From Purshia tridentata (Eukaryota; Streptophyta; Magnoliopsida; Rosales; Rosaceae): DNA of 64,000 nt. Both the position numbers and the translations under genes were made by a program. Shown here piece by piece: positions 36,803-51,371 of the stretch (position 1 is its first letter; each line of letters begins with the position of its first letter). The notes under the pieces were generated by a model, which saw only the letters and a list, made by a program, of their open reading frames with translations, searched no databases and was not told the origin of the DNA. Location: positions 1-64,000 of the forward strand of contig QANT01007417.1 of NCBI GenBank assembly GCA_003254885.1, written 5' to 3'.

Positions 36803-39142
36803 AGGAGGGCACGTGTTGATCGGTCGACCGACTCATATTTCATGAACATACAAATTAATTAATATCCACATTATTTTCATTATTTTACTTTGTTCTTCAG
36901 ATCGAAACCTCACAAATCTCGCTACCGGATCCACTCATTTATGCATGCACGTTTCATTATGGAGTAGATCAGCTGGCAATGGGTCGCGTCATAATTCTAC
37001 AATACACCATATAATACATATTAAAATATGAAAAAAAACTATTCATTTTCTTCATATAATAATAGTTAAACGAATTTAGAGTGTCACAATCGTGTTACAT
37101 TGTTTAAAACTAACACGATTTGTTCATTATTCATATTTAGCGAGTCGTGTCATATTTGTATTCTTGTCAGTACATAACCAATCTAAATCCACTAATTTCA
37201 TGTCAGGTTCAAATCGTTTATTGTGTTGTATCAAAATTTAGCAATTTGAGTACACCAATTACTTCTAAGCCAAGTAGCTGGCTGTTTGTTGTAAAATAGA
37301 AATCTAAATTATCAGAATTTATATATATATATATATAATCTGACGGCTAAAATTGGAGCAGGTCGTCTCACCACCTCAATCCCCATCAAAAAATAAAATA
37401 AAAAGGAAAAAGAGAAGATAGTAGATAATAGCATTAATTGTATATAATTGTGATTTTTGACATCTGATAAAATTATTGTAGTGGGTAGACATCGATCGTG
37501 ACTTGCAAACAACTTTCTGTAAAACCCCTTGAATTGAATGAAACACAAGGCAATGTCTTTGTGCAGTAGTGGAGCCACTTGCCGGGGCATTAATCTAAAA
37601 AAAAAAAAAATTTAAACAAATAAATGTGGAGAAATAATGTACGAAGTATGTTAATTATGAATTGGGTGGTTGAGAACTTGAGACTAGAGACTCATAATTT
37701 GTTCAATTATTTGTTTCATGGAGAAATTTAAGTATGTATTGCAAAAATAATTGACAATGAAAACACTAATTTAAAATTTTTAAAATTGGACACTTTTTGA
37801 TCAAATTAAAAAAACTGAAAAATCATAGTAAAATTAGAAAAACCGAATTCTAATTAGATAAGGAATTTTGGTGTCACTAAGATTAGTAAATGACTAGACA
37901 AGCCTCACCTCGGATAATGTGCAAGTCAGAATATATATAATATATCTACACGAATTAGTAAACCGCTGGTGGATATAAAGTATAAAAAATGTTTTGCTCA
38001 TCAGTGGTAAGCAAAATAGCCTCTTTATAAAGTATGGTATAGGATATTTTAAGAAGATTTCTTTTCGTAATTTTTTCGGAGATATTAATCCAAGTGGATC
38101 ATATTTTATTTGACAATATGCTGGAAATAGATAGTAGTTGAATTATTTTATTAGTTAATATATATTTATTTCCATTAACCGGCCAAAAAAGTATTACTTT
38201 CCATTAACAAACTTGATATATATATATATATATATCGATAAAGAAAGAAGATATAGATTGGGGTGGGTGACTGGGCTAGATGGTTATGTGTTGCAAATTT
38301 GCAATCAAATTAGAACACAATCTTTCTTTTGTCCGCCACTCACGGTTTATAAATTAATTCAACTGGAAATCACATGTATCACGTGAAATTATTCACCATA
38401 AAGTTCTATAATTAGTTTGTAGGGTCTAACAATTTAAAAAACTGATTTAAAAAATACTAAGCTAAATAAATTAAGTTAAAGGTAAAATTTACATATTAAA
38501 CAAAATAGTACCTTTGTAAAAAAAAAATAAAAAAAAATCTGTGCATTAGTGCAAAAAAAAGGTAAAATTTACATATTAAACAAAATAGTACTTTTGTAAA
38601 AAAAAAAAAAAATAAATAAATCTGTGCATTAGTGCAAAAAAAGTCAAGAGTATCTATAAAGATATAATTAACAAGTGTATCTATAAAAATACAACAATGG
38701 AAAATTCAGAAATTATCCTTTATAGTTCCAACTTATTAAATTAATTAGTGTTTGTTACACCAAGTTTATTAATAATTTGGTAATTAAAGCTAATTTACTA
38801 ATATATATAGTGCTACTTTTTTGTTTCCTGTATATAATCGAACAACATATATATATATCTGAAGCTCATTTTAAGCCAATAGTTTAGACCTTAATTAAAC
38901 AAGATTTAAATTTGTTGGAGTTATACAAGTGATTGGCTCTTTCATATTAATCGTAATTATAATTAGTGGACTTGAATATAGCATTTAATATGCAGTAATA
39001 GTACTACTGGAGGAATAAAATTGGAAATATCATCCATTAATACATAGATGAAGAGGGAAACCCTTAAAGCTTCACATACAACTGTTATTATATAAGTACT
39101 AGTATATATAGTATATAGTACGTACGTAGTAACATATATATG
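36803..39142. other. Intergenic DNA between MLP2 and MLP3
   Basis: AT-rich DNA without a supported gene. Bases 37080-37250 resemble a degraded dispersed repeat, with repeated phrases such as CACGATTTGTTCATTATTCA and GAGTCGTGTCATA. It also contains an 80-bp tandem duplication near 38.5 kb, listed separately. Confidence 0.45.
38478..38643 (+). repeat. 80-bp tandem duplication
   Basis: Two copies begin with AAAGGTAAAATTTACATATT, at 38478 and 38558, and each ends with CTGTGCATTAGTGC. They differ mainly in the length of the internal A-run and by one substitution (ACCTTTG against ACTTTTG). Confidence 0.85.
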
Positions 39143-39775
39143 TTATGCATTATTGAGAAGATAGGCATCAATAGTTTTAGTGAGAAAAATCACAGAGTCC
39201 AGGTACTTATTAGGAGACGGGGCATCATGCGAGTCCTGGTGCTTCTCGTATTCTATATTCCATTTCACGAGAGATGAGCTTGGCTTTGTGTTTGGCAGCT
39301 TTGTTGTAATTACCTCAACTCTAGACTTGAAACTCTTGTAGTGTTTCGTCACCTCTCCTTCCACTGTCTTGAAAGTCATTGATTTCTTTTTCTCATCTAT
39401 GGCTTCAACTATGTCTTTTCCCATCTCAGAATTGCCTACCATATAATTCATGCATATATATATACGGTTAATTAGGTCCAGATAATTAATTAATTAGCTA
39501 GCTAAATTAAAATTACTTTGTCCAATTGTCCAGCTATTATAAATTTAATTGAATATCTAGCTAGCTAGGCCTAGCTGCTACGTACCTGCAGTAACGAAAG
39601 TCCATTGCCTGACTGAGCCTACAGAGTTCCAGTCACCTTTAAGCAGCTGGAGGTCCTTTACAATATTAGGGCATATCTTGGGCAACATGTACCCTTTGCT
39701 TCGAAAGATTTCGTACAACTGCTCACCACTCGATTTGATCTCCACTTCTCCCTCCATCTTTGCTATTTGAGCCAT
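39143..39775 (-). CDS. MLP: MLP-like protein 3 of the array (Bet v 1 family)
   Basis: Exons 39775-39586 and 39435-39143 join in phase 1 to give 160 aa. The start MAQIAKMEGEVEIKSSGEQLYEIF was preferred to an upstream in-frame codon because it aligns with its neighbours. The loop reads LLKGDWNSVGSVRQW, where most MLPs have EGDWGTxGS, and the usual HxxxN region is changed to RSKGYMLPKICPNI. The C-terminal half (DEKKKSMTFKTVEGEVTKHYK) is Lys-rich and slightly longer than in the other genes. It is the most divergent member by eye, but the frame is intact. Confidence 0.9.
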
Positions 39776-39902
39776 GCCGTTTGATCGATCCACGTTCCTA
39801 CCACTTCTATATATCAAGATTCAAGACACTAAGACAGTACTAGCTAGTAGACTAGTAGTAGTACCAATTTAGTCTGTGGGAAAACTTAACCCACACTTGC
39901 TC

Positions 39903-39910
39903 TTTATATA
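39903..39910 (-). promoter_or_regulatory. TATA box of MLP3
   Basis: TATATAAA on the minus strand lies about 130 bases before the chosen ATG. Confidence 0.5.
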
Positions 39911-41618
<1,708 letters not shown>

Positions 41619-43369
41619 GAGTTAATTTGCAGACCAAGCATTAAAATGTTAAATCATTCCCTTATGAATTCTATATTCATTCGGTCTCAAATGCCCAAAA
41701 CAAGTATATTTAACTTTGGAATTGGAGCCCTTTTTAGATTATATAATTTGTATCCTTATTTAAATAATGGAGAGTGCTAAAAGGCTTCAAATAGTTGTAC
41801 TTCAATGACATGTAACATCCATATCAATTAAATTATTTAATTTTGATGCCACATAAACCTATAAAAAGACTTACTTATCCTTTCTAAAAATCTTATGAAA
41901 AAGATTTTATTCCTAAACTAAAACAGCATGTTCCATTAATAAAAAAGATTTTATTCCTATATTAAAAACTATATAGTCATCTTTCCAAATCCGTTCTCTA
42001 TGAATGAAGAGGTCTGCAACCCCATCTGTTCATCTTGCCGCAATTCCCAACTCCCATAAGGCCAGTAAATTGACCAAATACAAATATTAAGAAATAGAAC
42101 CTAAATTAGTTCACCATCTCTTCATCATAAATTGAAAAATTGTAAAAATTTATGAGAAAACATATAAAAGAAGGAAAATCTCATCGTCAATTCCTCATCA
42201 TCTTCAAGTCCAATGATTTTTATTTTTATATTTTGGTTAATTTGTCTTACTTTCAGGCCACAAAGTTAAGTAAACATAATATATATATAAAAACAAATCG
42301 CATAGAGGAATATGGTACCCAACCCAAAGCCAGACACAAAAAATTATACAAACCAAAAATTAGCATAACCATGTTTTGAAACGATTGTATATTTTGATAC
42401 AATTGTATAACCTTCAAATTATTCAAATCAATTGTATTTGTTATTTGTGAAAGTTTGAAAGAGAAGGCATAATTGATGCAATCTTTGATAACCTGCATCA
42501 TGCATATATATATGATGCTAAGTTCTAGAAAACTAATTTATCTATTAAGTCATTATAGATTGTCTACAATAAAGAGATAAATGAATAAATATAAATTATG
42601 ATTATTCAATTTTAAAGGGATGAGATTGTCTTTCAAAAACGAATATTGTGTTATGTTGTGAATAAATAATGGTGTGGAAATTCTTTTTAATTATGTGTAT
42701 TATTTAAATTTGCCACCTCATATTAAAGCACAAAATTTGAGGCCTCAAATCTTTTCTCTTAAATAAGTTTGGGCTTTTTGATTCTGTTAGGGGTAAGGGT
42801 CCTCCTAACGCCCTTTCCCGCTAATCTATGCATTTCTCTTCAGTGAAATACAAATAAGAGATAATTATATATATAGTAATGGTTGGTTTTCGAACTTTAT
42901 CTCGAGTATCATTTTGGTTCATAAACTTGTTTTTTGAGTTCTTTAGTTTATGACCTTTCACTAGCCTATCTATCACTTTAGTTAATTCCATTAATTTTGT
43001 TTATACCTTTTCGTCCAAACTGATACTAAAAGTAAGGTTTGAGGACTATTAATTATTGTCATTTGTTCTACACTTAATTAAATAGTTATCACACATTTGA
43101 ATCTCATCTCGGACAAAAGAAGCGAGATAGTAATAAAAGATCACACAAAATAATATTATTACAAGTTACAACACCCAAATAAAGATCAAATTATTAGGGA
43201 ATAACGACAAACAAGTGAACAACACAAGGCTAGCTATAGCTATACATATGAAGCTAGCCTTTATTGATTTTATAGTACGTAGCATTAATTTAAATCTTTC
43301 ACAAGTTTTTATCCTTTACAATTGGACCTTCCAAATACAAATCTCGTGGTTGGTACTTGGTGCGTTTAT
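41619..43369. other. Intergenic DNA between the phosphatase copy and MLP4
   Basis: AT-rich and without a supported gene. Bases 42873-43080 look like one half of a dispersed non-autonomous element: the sequence describes a palindrome-like pattern around TTCGAACTTTATCTCGAG and ATCATTTTGGTTCATAAACT. Only one end is recognisable. Confidence 0.4.
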
Positions 43370-43928
43370 TCATTTCTTAAGAAGATGCGCATCAATATGC
43401 TGAATAACTTTGACCACCAAGGAAAGGAACTTATGTGGAGGGGAATCATTCTCGTTAAGTTTTTCATATTCTCTAGTAATTTTGACCAAACCTCCCTCTT
43501 CAGTAGTAGTGTTTGGATTTGGAGTGACCTGGTAGATTACCTTGAAGCTTTTGTATTGCTCCAGCATATGTCCCTCCAAACCGGCCAGACTTACTGTCTT
43601 GTTCGCTTCATCTATTTCTACCCTTTCCTTTATAACTTCAACATTTCCATCTGTACATGTACGCACGTATATTGTTAGTTACATGATCAAGAAGATTCTG
43701 TCAGCTGTATTACTTACCTATGGTGTACTTCCAAAGCTTGACAGAACCAGAAGTTTCCCAGTCACCTTCATGTACTTCAACCTCGTGAATATTTTCAGAG
43801 GAGGCTTTGGGAACCTGGTGGTGCTGGTTGCTGACCATGCTGTACAATTTATCAGCGTTGGATGTGATCTCTACTACACTCTCCAAAGTCTCCACCTTAC
43901 CTGCAGCTGCACTACTCAAAGCAGCCAT
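43370..43928 (-). CDS. MLP: MLP-like protein 4 of the array (Bet v 1 family)
   Basis: Exons 43928-43718 and 43650-43370 join in phase 1 to give 163 aa. An Ala/Ser-rich N-terminal extension (MAALSSAAAGKVETLES) makes it the longest in the array. It keeps HHQVPKASSENIHEVEVHEGDWETSGSVKLW and, in exon 2, ANKTVSLAGLEGHMLEQYKSF. The loop is GDWETSGS, shared with MLP5 and unlike the GDWGTVGS of MLP1 and MLP2, so the array has at least two subgroups. A TATA-like stretch (TGTATATATGC, 44016-44026, minus strand) lies about 90 bases upstream. Confidence 0.92.
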
Positions 43929-44015
43929 CTTCTTTAACTAATTATACTGTCGGTGTAGGTGTTGGGAAGATGACAATTAAGCTAGCAATATATATTAGAC
44001 TTCCACTTCTCACAT

Positions 44016-44026
44016 GCATATATACA
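44016..44026 (-). promoter_or_regulatory. TATA-like box of MLP4
   Basis: TGTATATATGC on the minus strand lies about 90 bases before the MLP4 ATG. Confidence 0.45.
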
Positions 44027-45468
44027 GAGATTAATTAGAGAGAGAGCCAAGCTGATGTTCTGGTGGGCCCAATTTAATTCAAATTATGCATGAATATCAA
44101 TATTGTGGAGGCAGCCAGCCAGGCAGCTGGTACGTGGATTTGCATTTAATTAATAATAATGTTATTCTTATCATGTTTTTATATCATCTTACGTGTCATT
44201 ATTATACTGGCAGAGTATTTTCTTATTTTTAGGGTTTTTATTTTTTTATTTTTAGTGTCCAATGTATTAATGCTATGTAAATTACCACGTAAGATGGTAT
44301 AAAATTATGGTATAAAAATGTGGTAAGTGTAGCATTATTGTTTAATTAATAACCACAACTTTAATTTCTCATACGTGGCTATCTAGCTAGCTGCGATTTT
44401 GAAAAACATATAGATGTACGGAGTAGACATTGATAAGATTCGTGAAAAAATTATTGTAGATATGTGATGATATAAAATTATTAATTCACTCAAAGTATAG
44501 TACATGTAATTATACATTATACATGTATATATCATAATTTGAACAAATTGATAATATTACATCTGTATGTCACATAGTCTTTTGTTCACATAAAATAATA
44601 TCCCAATTCATAGAAGAAAAGAGAGTTTGAGACATATGAGATGTGTCATCGTTCTTCCTATCACTTGTCTATTGCTGTTACAGGAATATCCTTCCTCTAT
44701 GAAATGTACATATCAAAGATAATTATGATATATATTATATATGATAAAGTGGATCTTGCTTATGCAAAGGGCAAAACGAGTCGGGCGGGCGTCAGGACTG
44801 AAGTGAATCCGAACGACCCCAAAAAGATCACGTACTAATGAACTTGAAGCGCGAACCGACTCGATAGTCTCGTTTGGACTAAAAGATGCTCGAACCCTGA
44901 ACCACGGGTTCTTCTTGTGGGTATTGGACTGCCAACACGGCCATGGACTAAATAATTGTAGATGGAAACAGCCAACAGGTGGGCCATACATTCATTACAA
45001 GGTGACCTCTTGGGGGCCCACGTCCCAGCTAACCTATTATTTTGGCAAGCTAACAGATGGATTTACGGAATTTTTTTTTTGTTGGCCAAGACGTACTTTT
45101 CTTTTTGATTAGGTGACATTCAGTTATATTTATCATATCAAGAATTATGGACATTCAGTTATATTTATCATATCAAGAATTATGTAGTACGTAGATATAT
45201 TAAAGATGAACGAAAACTGGGCATACAACACACATTTTATTTGATACATATGATAACCATAGTTGCTACATCACAATAATCCGCACATTTGTTACTTTAG
45301 ACAAGCTTACATAACATGGAAATAGAAACAAGTGACCTTCATACATAATGGTCTCATTGATCGAGCAATTTTTATTGTAACCAGACAAAGCTAGCATGCA
45401 TATAATTAATCACACATTTTATTGACTTTTACAGTCGGGAACACTTTTGAAAGCGTTGAATGCATGAC
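44027..45468. other. Intergenic DNA between MLP4 and MLP5
   Basis: Mostly AT-rich. A block at about 44770-45020 has clearly higher GC content than its surroundings, with phrases such as GAGTCGGGCGGGCG and GAACCACGGGTTC. No coding region or RNA could be assigned to it. Confidence 0.45.
45115..45184 (+). repeat. 35-bp perfect tandem duplication
   Basis: A unit beginning GACATTCAGTTATATTTATC occurs at 45115 and again at 45150, identical over its whole 35 bases. Confidence 0.92.
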
Positions 45469-46065
45469 TTATGCCTTGATAAAGTGAGCATCAAGGTCGT
45501 TGACTATGTTAACCATCAAACCAACGTACTTGTTTGGAGCTGCGACATCCTCTCTCAGCTTCTCATATTCAATGGACAATTTGGCGACGCTGCCTTGATT
45601 CTTTTGAATGAATTGATAGACAGGCTTAAAGGTCTTGTACTTGTTGAACACATCTCCTTCCAACCCATTCAGAGTTATCGACTTGTCCTCGTCGTTTAAC
45701 TCCACCTTCTCCTTGAATACCCCGACCTCGTCGTCTATTCATCATGAGTCTAAGAAAGTCAGATCCATATAGCCATTTGAATGTATTAATTTGTTTCAAT
45801 TCTAAAAGAGTTAGTAAAAAAAAAGTACGTACAGAATCTAGATTCATGTATGTATAGCTTACTCAATACTCGTACCTACTGAATAATTCCAACTCTTAAC
45901 AGAGCCGTGTGTTTCCCAGTCTCCTTCATGAACCTGAACTCCTTGAATGCTGCTACCAGAAATGTTTGGGACTTTGTGGGCTTGGCTCTTAAAGATGTTG
46001 TAGAACTTGTCAGCAGGTGCCTTGATTTCTATTTCAGTCTCAACCTTACCTTTCAGAGAAGCCAT
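45469..46065 (-). CDS. MLP: MLP-like protein 5 of the array (Bet v 1 family)
   Basis: Exons 46065-45876 and 45734-45469 join in phase 1 to give 151 aa, the standard length. It starts MASLKGKVETEIEIKAPADKF, with YNIFKSQAHKVPNISGSSIQ, the loop VHEGDWETHGSVKSW, and in exon 2 DKSITLNGLEGDVFNKYKTF. This form is closest to MLP28/31/34-type proteins as I recall them. It is the first gene of the array in the direction of transcription and appears fully intact. Confidence 0.94.
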
Positions 46066-46170
46066 TGTTGATATTCACTGGACAGTGGCTGATGACGATG
46101 ATGCTCAGAAAGAAACTATATCTCTGTAGTGTGTATGAGGCTGATGGAAAAAAACATAATTGGGTTCTCC

Positions 46171-46177
46171 TTAAATA
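46171..46177 (-). promoter_or_regulatory. TATA-like box of MLP5
   Basis: TATTTAA on the minus strand lies about 106 bases before the MLP5 ATG. Confidence 0.4.
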
Positions 46178-48387
46178 CATGTGACTGCTGCTACATTGCC
46201 AAGTATTTTATTGGGTAATCTAGAAAGCATATGATTCACATGGTTTGCTACCCTTGATTAATTAATTATTACGTACTATCGAAACACATGAATGATTTTT
46301 TCACAAAAAAGGACACATGAATATATGATGAAACACATTAATACATTACTTATTGGAAAAAATGGAGTCAGATGAAAACAATTAATATGTATAGAGAAAT
46401 AAAGGGTTATCCCTTCTTTTTGTATCTTTTAGCCGATGAGAAAATTATTTAAAGCTTTGTTTTTATTCAACAATTCAAAAAGATGAAACTTAATTTGAAT
46501 TTTGGTGTAAATATTTTAGAAATTTAATTTCTGTATGTTAATGAAGTTCTTATAATAGTTTGATGATTTAATAAAATGAGGGATTTGATGGCTTTTGTTG
46601 TTTTGTTAAGAAGTCATCACCCACTTCTCCAATCTCTCATTTTAAAAATTGTATAATTAGTTAATTAAGTGAATGTTGAGTCATCTGTTAACTTTATATT
46701 TTCAACGTGAAATATAAAAATTAATAATTTAGTATGGTATAAAATAAATGAAAACCTAATTTTTGAAAAACTAACACACTTGTATGTTGTTCGAGAAAAA
46801 TTTACATGTCCCGTTCTAGGGATCTCTCTCTCATAATGTTTAGCTAATTTGGTTTCATCATCAGTCATCAGCAAATCTAGGTAGACCCCAGGCTTAAGAC
46901 AAGGATGAGGTATCCACACCTGTCACATGGTTCGTGCAATCGTGCCACAATAAGATTTGCCAAAGTCCAGTAAAGTCCGCTTTCTGGATCTCGATTAGTC
47001 ATTCATCATTTGCATTATTATAATACTAATAATAAAAAAAGTATAATTGTAGGTCCACACTTGACACTCCACAGTTGGAATTCAGATTTTTTTTTCTTTC
47101 TTTAATTAGAAATCATCATCAACTCCCATTTCCAAATTTTAAGAGTCATACCAGATATCAAAAGGAGTGAAAAGTTTTCGCGAATGATGGCCTTTGTAGC
47201 AGTTATAAATACTTTATTCATAATTATTTATTTATATGTTGATGGGATGGGAGAAGGTAATATGTAATTTTTATTTCGAAGATCATGTTCAATTATTTGT
47301 AAGGATGGATTTTGTTAAATTATTTGTAATAAAACAATATTATCTAAGACAATGTTCGTCCCCACAATACCTGTTGTTTTTTTTTGTTTTTTGAGAAAAT
47401 TACAAATTACATCCCTAAAGTTTGAAAATTTTACAACTTGTATCCTATCATTTCAAATTTTCCAATTTCATACTTAATGTTTTAATTTATTTATAATTAA
47501 CTACTAGTATTTGTTCGACTGTCAAATTAAACGTTGATTAATGACGTGGCAATTGCAAATTCCACATTTTACTAACATACTCAACTATTTGATGTAGATT
47601 TTTTATTTTTAAATGACTTCACAAAATCTATCTCAAACTTGATATACTGAAAAATTGAAAATGCATATGAAAAAGGGTGATATGGCCTTCCAGGTTGGAA
47701 AGTGTGAGACCCGCAATTGTCAAGTCATTAATTAAAATTTAATTAGACAATTAGAAATATAGCAATAGTGACTTTAAAATAAATCAAAACGTTAGCTACT
47801 AAATTAAAAAAATTAAAATTGTAGAATCCACAAGTTGTGAAATCCCCCAAATTTCAAGGGTGTAAGTTATAATTTGCCTTTTTTTTTTTTTTTCCGGGCT
47901 ATAATCAATATCTGTTGTCCCCAGCCAAAAAAAAGAAAAAAAATCATACTGTTGTCACACACAAGTGTAAAGCCATGTTCTAATGCCAAAAGCCTACGAC
48001 GATGGACACGCAGTTTTTGTTCACCTGGGCTATTGAGATAGGTTACCGAATTTACAATGTGCTAACCAAAATTTTCAAAATATTTCTGTTTTCAGATTGC
48101 AAAGTATGATCAACAAAACCAAAACCACAACCCCAGTTTAGAAGCACCATATTTTGTCATTCTTACGACAAAATCAACATGAGTTTCTTTCGGCTTCCAA
48201 CTCCTAACCGTATGGAGTAATTGAGGGTACACAACATGTAAGGCTGAGAGCCCTCAAGCATGCATCAGCCATCCAAAATTGTGATCCAATTAGGAATTAG
48301 ATTATATAATTACAAGGAGAAGTTACATGGATTATACAGAATCATATTCAGAAAAAGGGGGAATTCGAAGATTACATGTGATATTGC
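46178..48387. other. Intergenic DNA between MLP5 and the EamA transporter
   Basis: No gene is supported. It contains a MITE-like element at about 47391-47880, listed separately. The rest is AT-rich. Confidence 0.5.
47391..47880. mobile_element. MITE-like non-autonomous DNA element with about 55-bp terminal inverted repeats
   Basis: The left end reads AAAATTACAAATTACATCCC and continues to TTTTACAACTTGTATCCTA. The right end, read in reverse complement, reads GCAAATTATAACTTACACCC and continues to TTTCACAACTTGTGGATTCTA. The two ends therefore match over about 55 bases with mismatches. The inside (about 380 bases) is AT-rich and non-coding. A T-run flanks both sides and hides any target duplication, so I cannot assign a superfamily. 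Confidence 0.65.
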
Positions 48388-49794
48388 TTACTTATTTAGC
48401 AGATCTGGAATATCCTTTCTGGATCTGACAATAACTGGAGATGCAGAAGGGCCAGTATGTTTATCTGCAACCACTGAGTAATCGAGTTTCTTACTATTCT
48501 TGACATCTTTGCCAGACTTTGCAGGAGATGTTGATCCAATGATCTGCACTGTTAAGCTTCCACCTGCAGAGAAACAAGAACCAAACATGTAGAATACATA
48601 TTCAAAACCACATCAATCTACAAGATGCTTGGGGTGGGAATATGCTCAAGTTCTGAAGATAGGATAGAGCATTACTGCATTAGTCTTTCATGAGTCATGA
48701 CATGCATAAAGATAGGTTTAGTCATTAGGTCTCGAAGTGGTTGTACTTGTACTCCAGGTCTGAATTAAATCACCCTTAGAAGCTCAAAATACTGTCCAAA
48801 AGGTTGAAAACACAAAATGACAAAGTAATCAGGTTGCACAGGAATACAGCCCATGATCCCCAAGAGAATTCACAAAGTTCTAATAGATATGCTAAAGTTG
48901 AGTTTGAATATGGGTGTACATTAAGGTTTGTCGAATTTTCAACCAATAGAATGTCTAGTTGGCAAATGGACTATCTGACTACAATACCCTGCTCATTGCA
49001 AGCAGCAATAGTCAGTCTCAGGTGCAGGATTCATAATTTTAAGATAAAGATTTTTTGTATCTTTAGCTGATGAGAATAAAGTGTACTTTACCTAGCACAA
49101 GAGCAGCACCAACCCAACCAGTAGCACCCCACCTTTCTCCAAGAAGAAACCATGCAAAACCAGCACCCCAGACTGGCTCCAAGCCATAAATTATTGCTGT
49201 TTGTGTGGCTGATACATCATGCATTGCGGCCATCTGTCAAAATAATTTTCACTTATAAAATTTTAAGCTAAAAATATACAGTTTGAATTAACTAATGCTT
49301 GAGAATTCCTTAGCATGGCAACACTATGAGGAATATCCTCAGCTGAGCAAATGCACATACCTCTACCCATAAGCATAAACCAGTTGAGAATATGCCTGTG
49401 TACAGTGCAGGTATCCATGGAAACACAAGCATCCCCTCCCAGAACATCTTCCACGTCCACAATGATGGGTTACAGTCTTGGAGGCCACCACCAGACCATG
49501 CTCCAACGAAGTACCATATTGTTGACAATATAGCAACAACACATACCTGAATGGAACCTCAGAACCTTAGAACTGTCCACACCACCAATGAAGATTAACA
49601 AGTTGCATTAATTCCATATCTAACTAAAATGGACATAAAGACAATATATACTAACCTCGTACCCAAGCAGAGCTAAGAAGTTTTCTTTTTTCGTGTTTCT
49701 AGATATGTGTTCAGTTCTTAGCATATGAACACCAAAAAACACAGCACTTAAGAAATTCAACAAATCTCCAACCTGAAAAGGTTTGATAAAAATG

Positions 49795-49840
<46 letters not shown>

Positions 49841-51371
49841 ACAGATTATTCTATAAACATCTTATAAAAGGGTTAAAAAACTTACACTTGGCGGAGACCC
49901 ACTAGATTCCAGCATCGCAACTCCAACAATAGACATGAGAGCTCCAAACCAGGTTCGAGCAGGGATTATTGCTCCTAACATACCATCAAGCAAGGGAACG
50001 ATAATTACCTGTTAAATTCACCCAGAAAATGCCAACATTGTACCTTCAGCAAGAGATTTGCCTTTAAACATGTGCATAGAGGGTCTATTAGGAGACTTAC
50101 AGTGAACATGGATATAAATGATGCACGACCAGCATCTGAAGTTAGCAGTCCTAGTGCCTGCATAAGATACCCTAGACGGACCCAGAAACCCAACTCAATC
50201 CCTGCATTGCGGGTATGACCATCACGTCGTGCTCGGAATACAAATGGGATGAATGGAATGGCTGCCATAGCAAACCGCACAACAGTGAACGCTGCTGGGT
50301 CCATGATGGCTTCCACCTCTTTCACAACCGAGATGTTACTGGCTACAACAAGATGAGTGGAAAGAATTTAAAATTTTGAGCCATGCACTGTCAATGCACC
50401 ATATGAAGCTACCCAAGAGATTAGTAATTGGTTTGTATTTTCACAACTTTAAAGGCTGCATTTGGTTTGTATTTTCATTATAGATAGTAATTGAATATGT
50501 CTTTTACTTAATCGAGAGCAAGTTCTTCCCACTCAATACAAAACCATGGTAAGCACTTACGTTGATCATCACTAGCAGGAAGACATCTCTCTCTCATTTC
50601 ACTTTGAGATTAATGAACTAGTTCCTTCAAGACTGATTTGTTCGTGCTTGGTGCTTCCCCTACTGATTCTCATTTCTCCCACTAAAACTCAACATTATCT
50701 CTCTCTGTTCAATAACTTAATTTGCCCTTTATCCTAATTTTTGTTCATATATCCTTCTTGTACTCATAGAGTGTGCTCATATATATATCCTAATTTTTGT
50801 TCAATAACCCTTAAATGTTACAGTATTGGGTCCTCTGGACTTAACTTGACCTACCATGGTATATTATTTAATGTAAAACTTTTTGTAATCTTTTTCTTCT
50901 GTTTTCTGAGCAGCCAAACAAAATTTATAAAATATTTAAACTTTTAATTTTAAGAGGAAAAAAGAAAAAAAAGGAAGAGCCTTTACCATAAACGACGGTG
51001 ATAACATTGAGCAAAATGATGCTCCTAACTTTCTTAGAGGCGAACAATATCCTCCGCCACAGAGGTCGTCTCCCAAACAAGGACTTGAAGCTTAAGGTTG
51101 TTTCTCTCCTTTGGCTTTGCGATCGATCCCCATTTGAAATTTTAACTAATGTGTTTGGATTCAGACTCGTACTATCCAATTTTACGGGCTTTCTAAGTCC
51201 CTGTTTGGCATTAGAGCTACTAGAAGAAGAAGAAGATGCGCTGAAACTAGGTCGTTTAACGGGAGTTGTGTGGAAGGAAGATAAAGTTGAGGAATTATAA
51301 GAGCATTGGATGGTGGCGGTGGCGTGGGTCGATGAGTTCCACGACCAGCCACATGGTGATTGGGCAGCCAT
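48388..51371 (-). CDS. Plastid EamA-domain (drug/metabolite transporter family) protein
   Basis: Seven exons on the minus strand join in frame: 51371-50987, 50342-50101, 50008-49886, 49772-49656, 49546-49361, 49233-49092 and 48563-48388 (1371 nt, 456 aa), all GT-AG. The first 110 residues are Ser/Arg/Lys-rich without acidic runs, a likely transit peptide. The rest is a chain of hydrophobic segments forming two EamA repeats: IILLNVITVVYASNISVVKE, VVRFAMAAIPFIPFVF, TSDAGRASFISMFTVIIVPL, then WVEMAAMHDVSATQTAIIYG, PVWGAGFAWFLLGERWG and GWVGAALVLGGSLTVQI. A hydrophilic C-terminal tail follows. DMT proteins export or exchange small metabolites; the substrate is unknown. Intron 3 carries a (GA)n repeat. 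The gene is divergent from the PPR gene. Confidence 0.9.
49798..49837 (+). repeat. (GA)n microsatellite in an EamA gene intron
   Basis: About 20 GA units lie between exons 4 and 3 of the transporter gene, roughly 50 bases from the exon 3 donor. The repeat is likely length-variable. Confidence 0.92.

Noticed and set aside
44860-44910. tRNA-like phrase GAACCACGGGTTC with a nearby GTTCGAG on the other strand
   Set aside because: I could not fold an acceptor stem or place an anticodon arm at proper distances.
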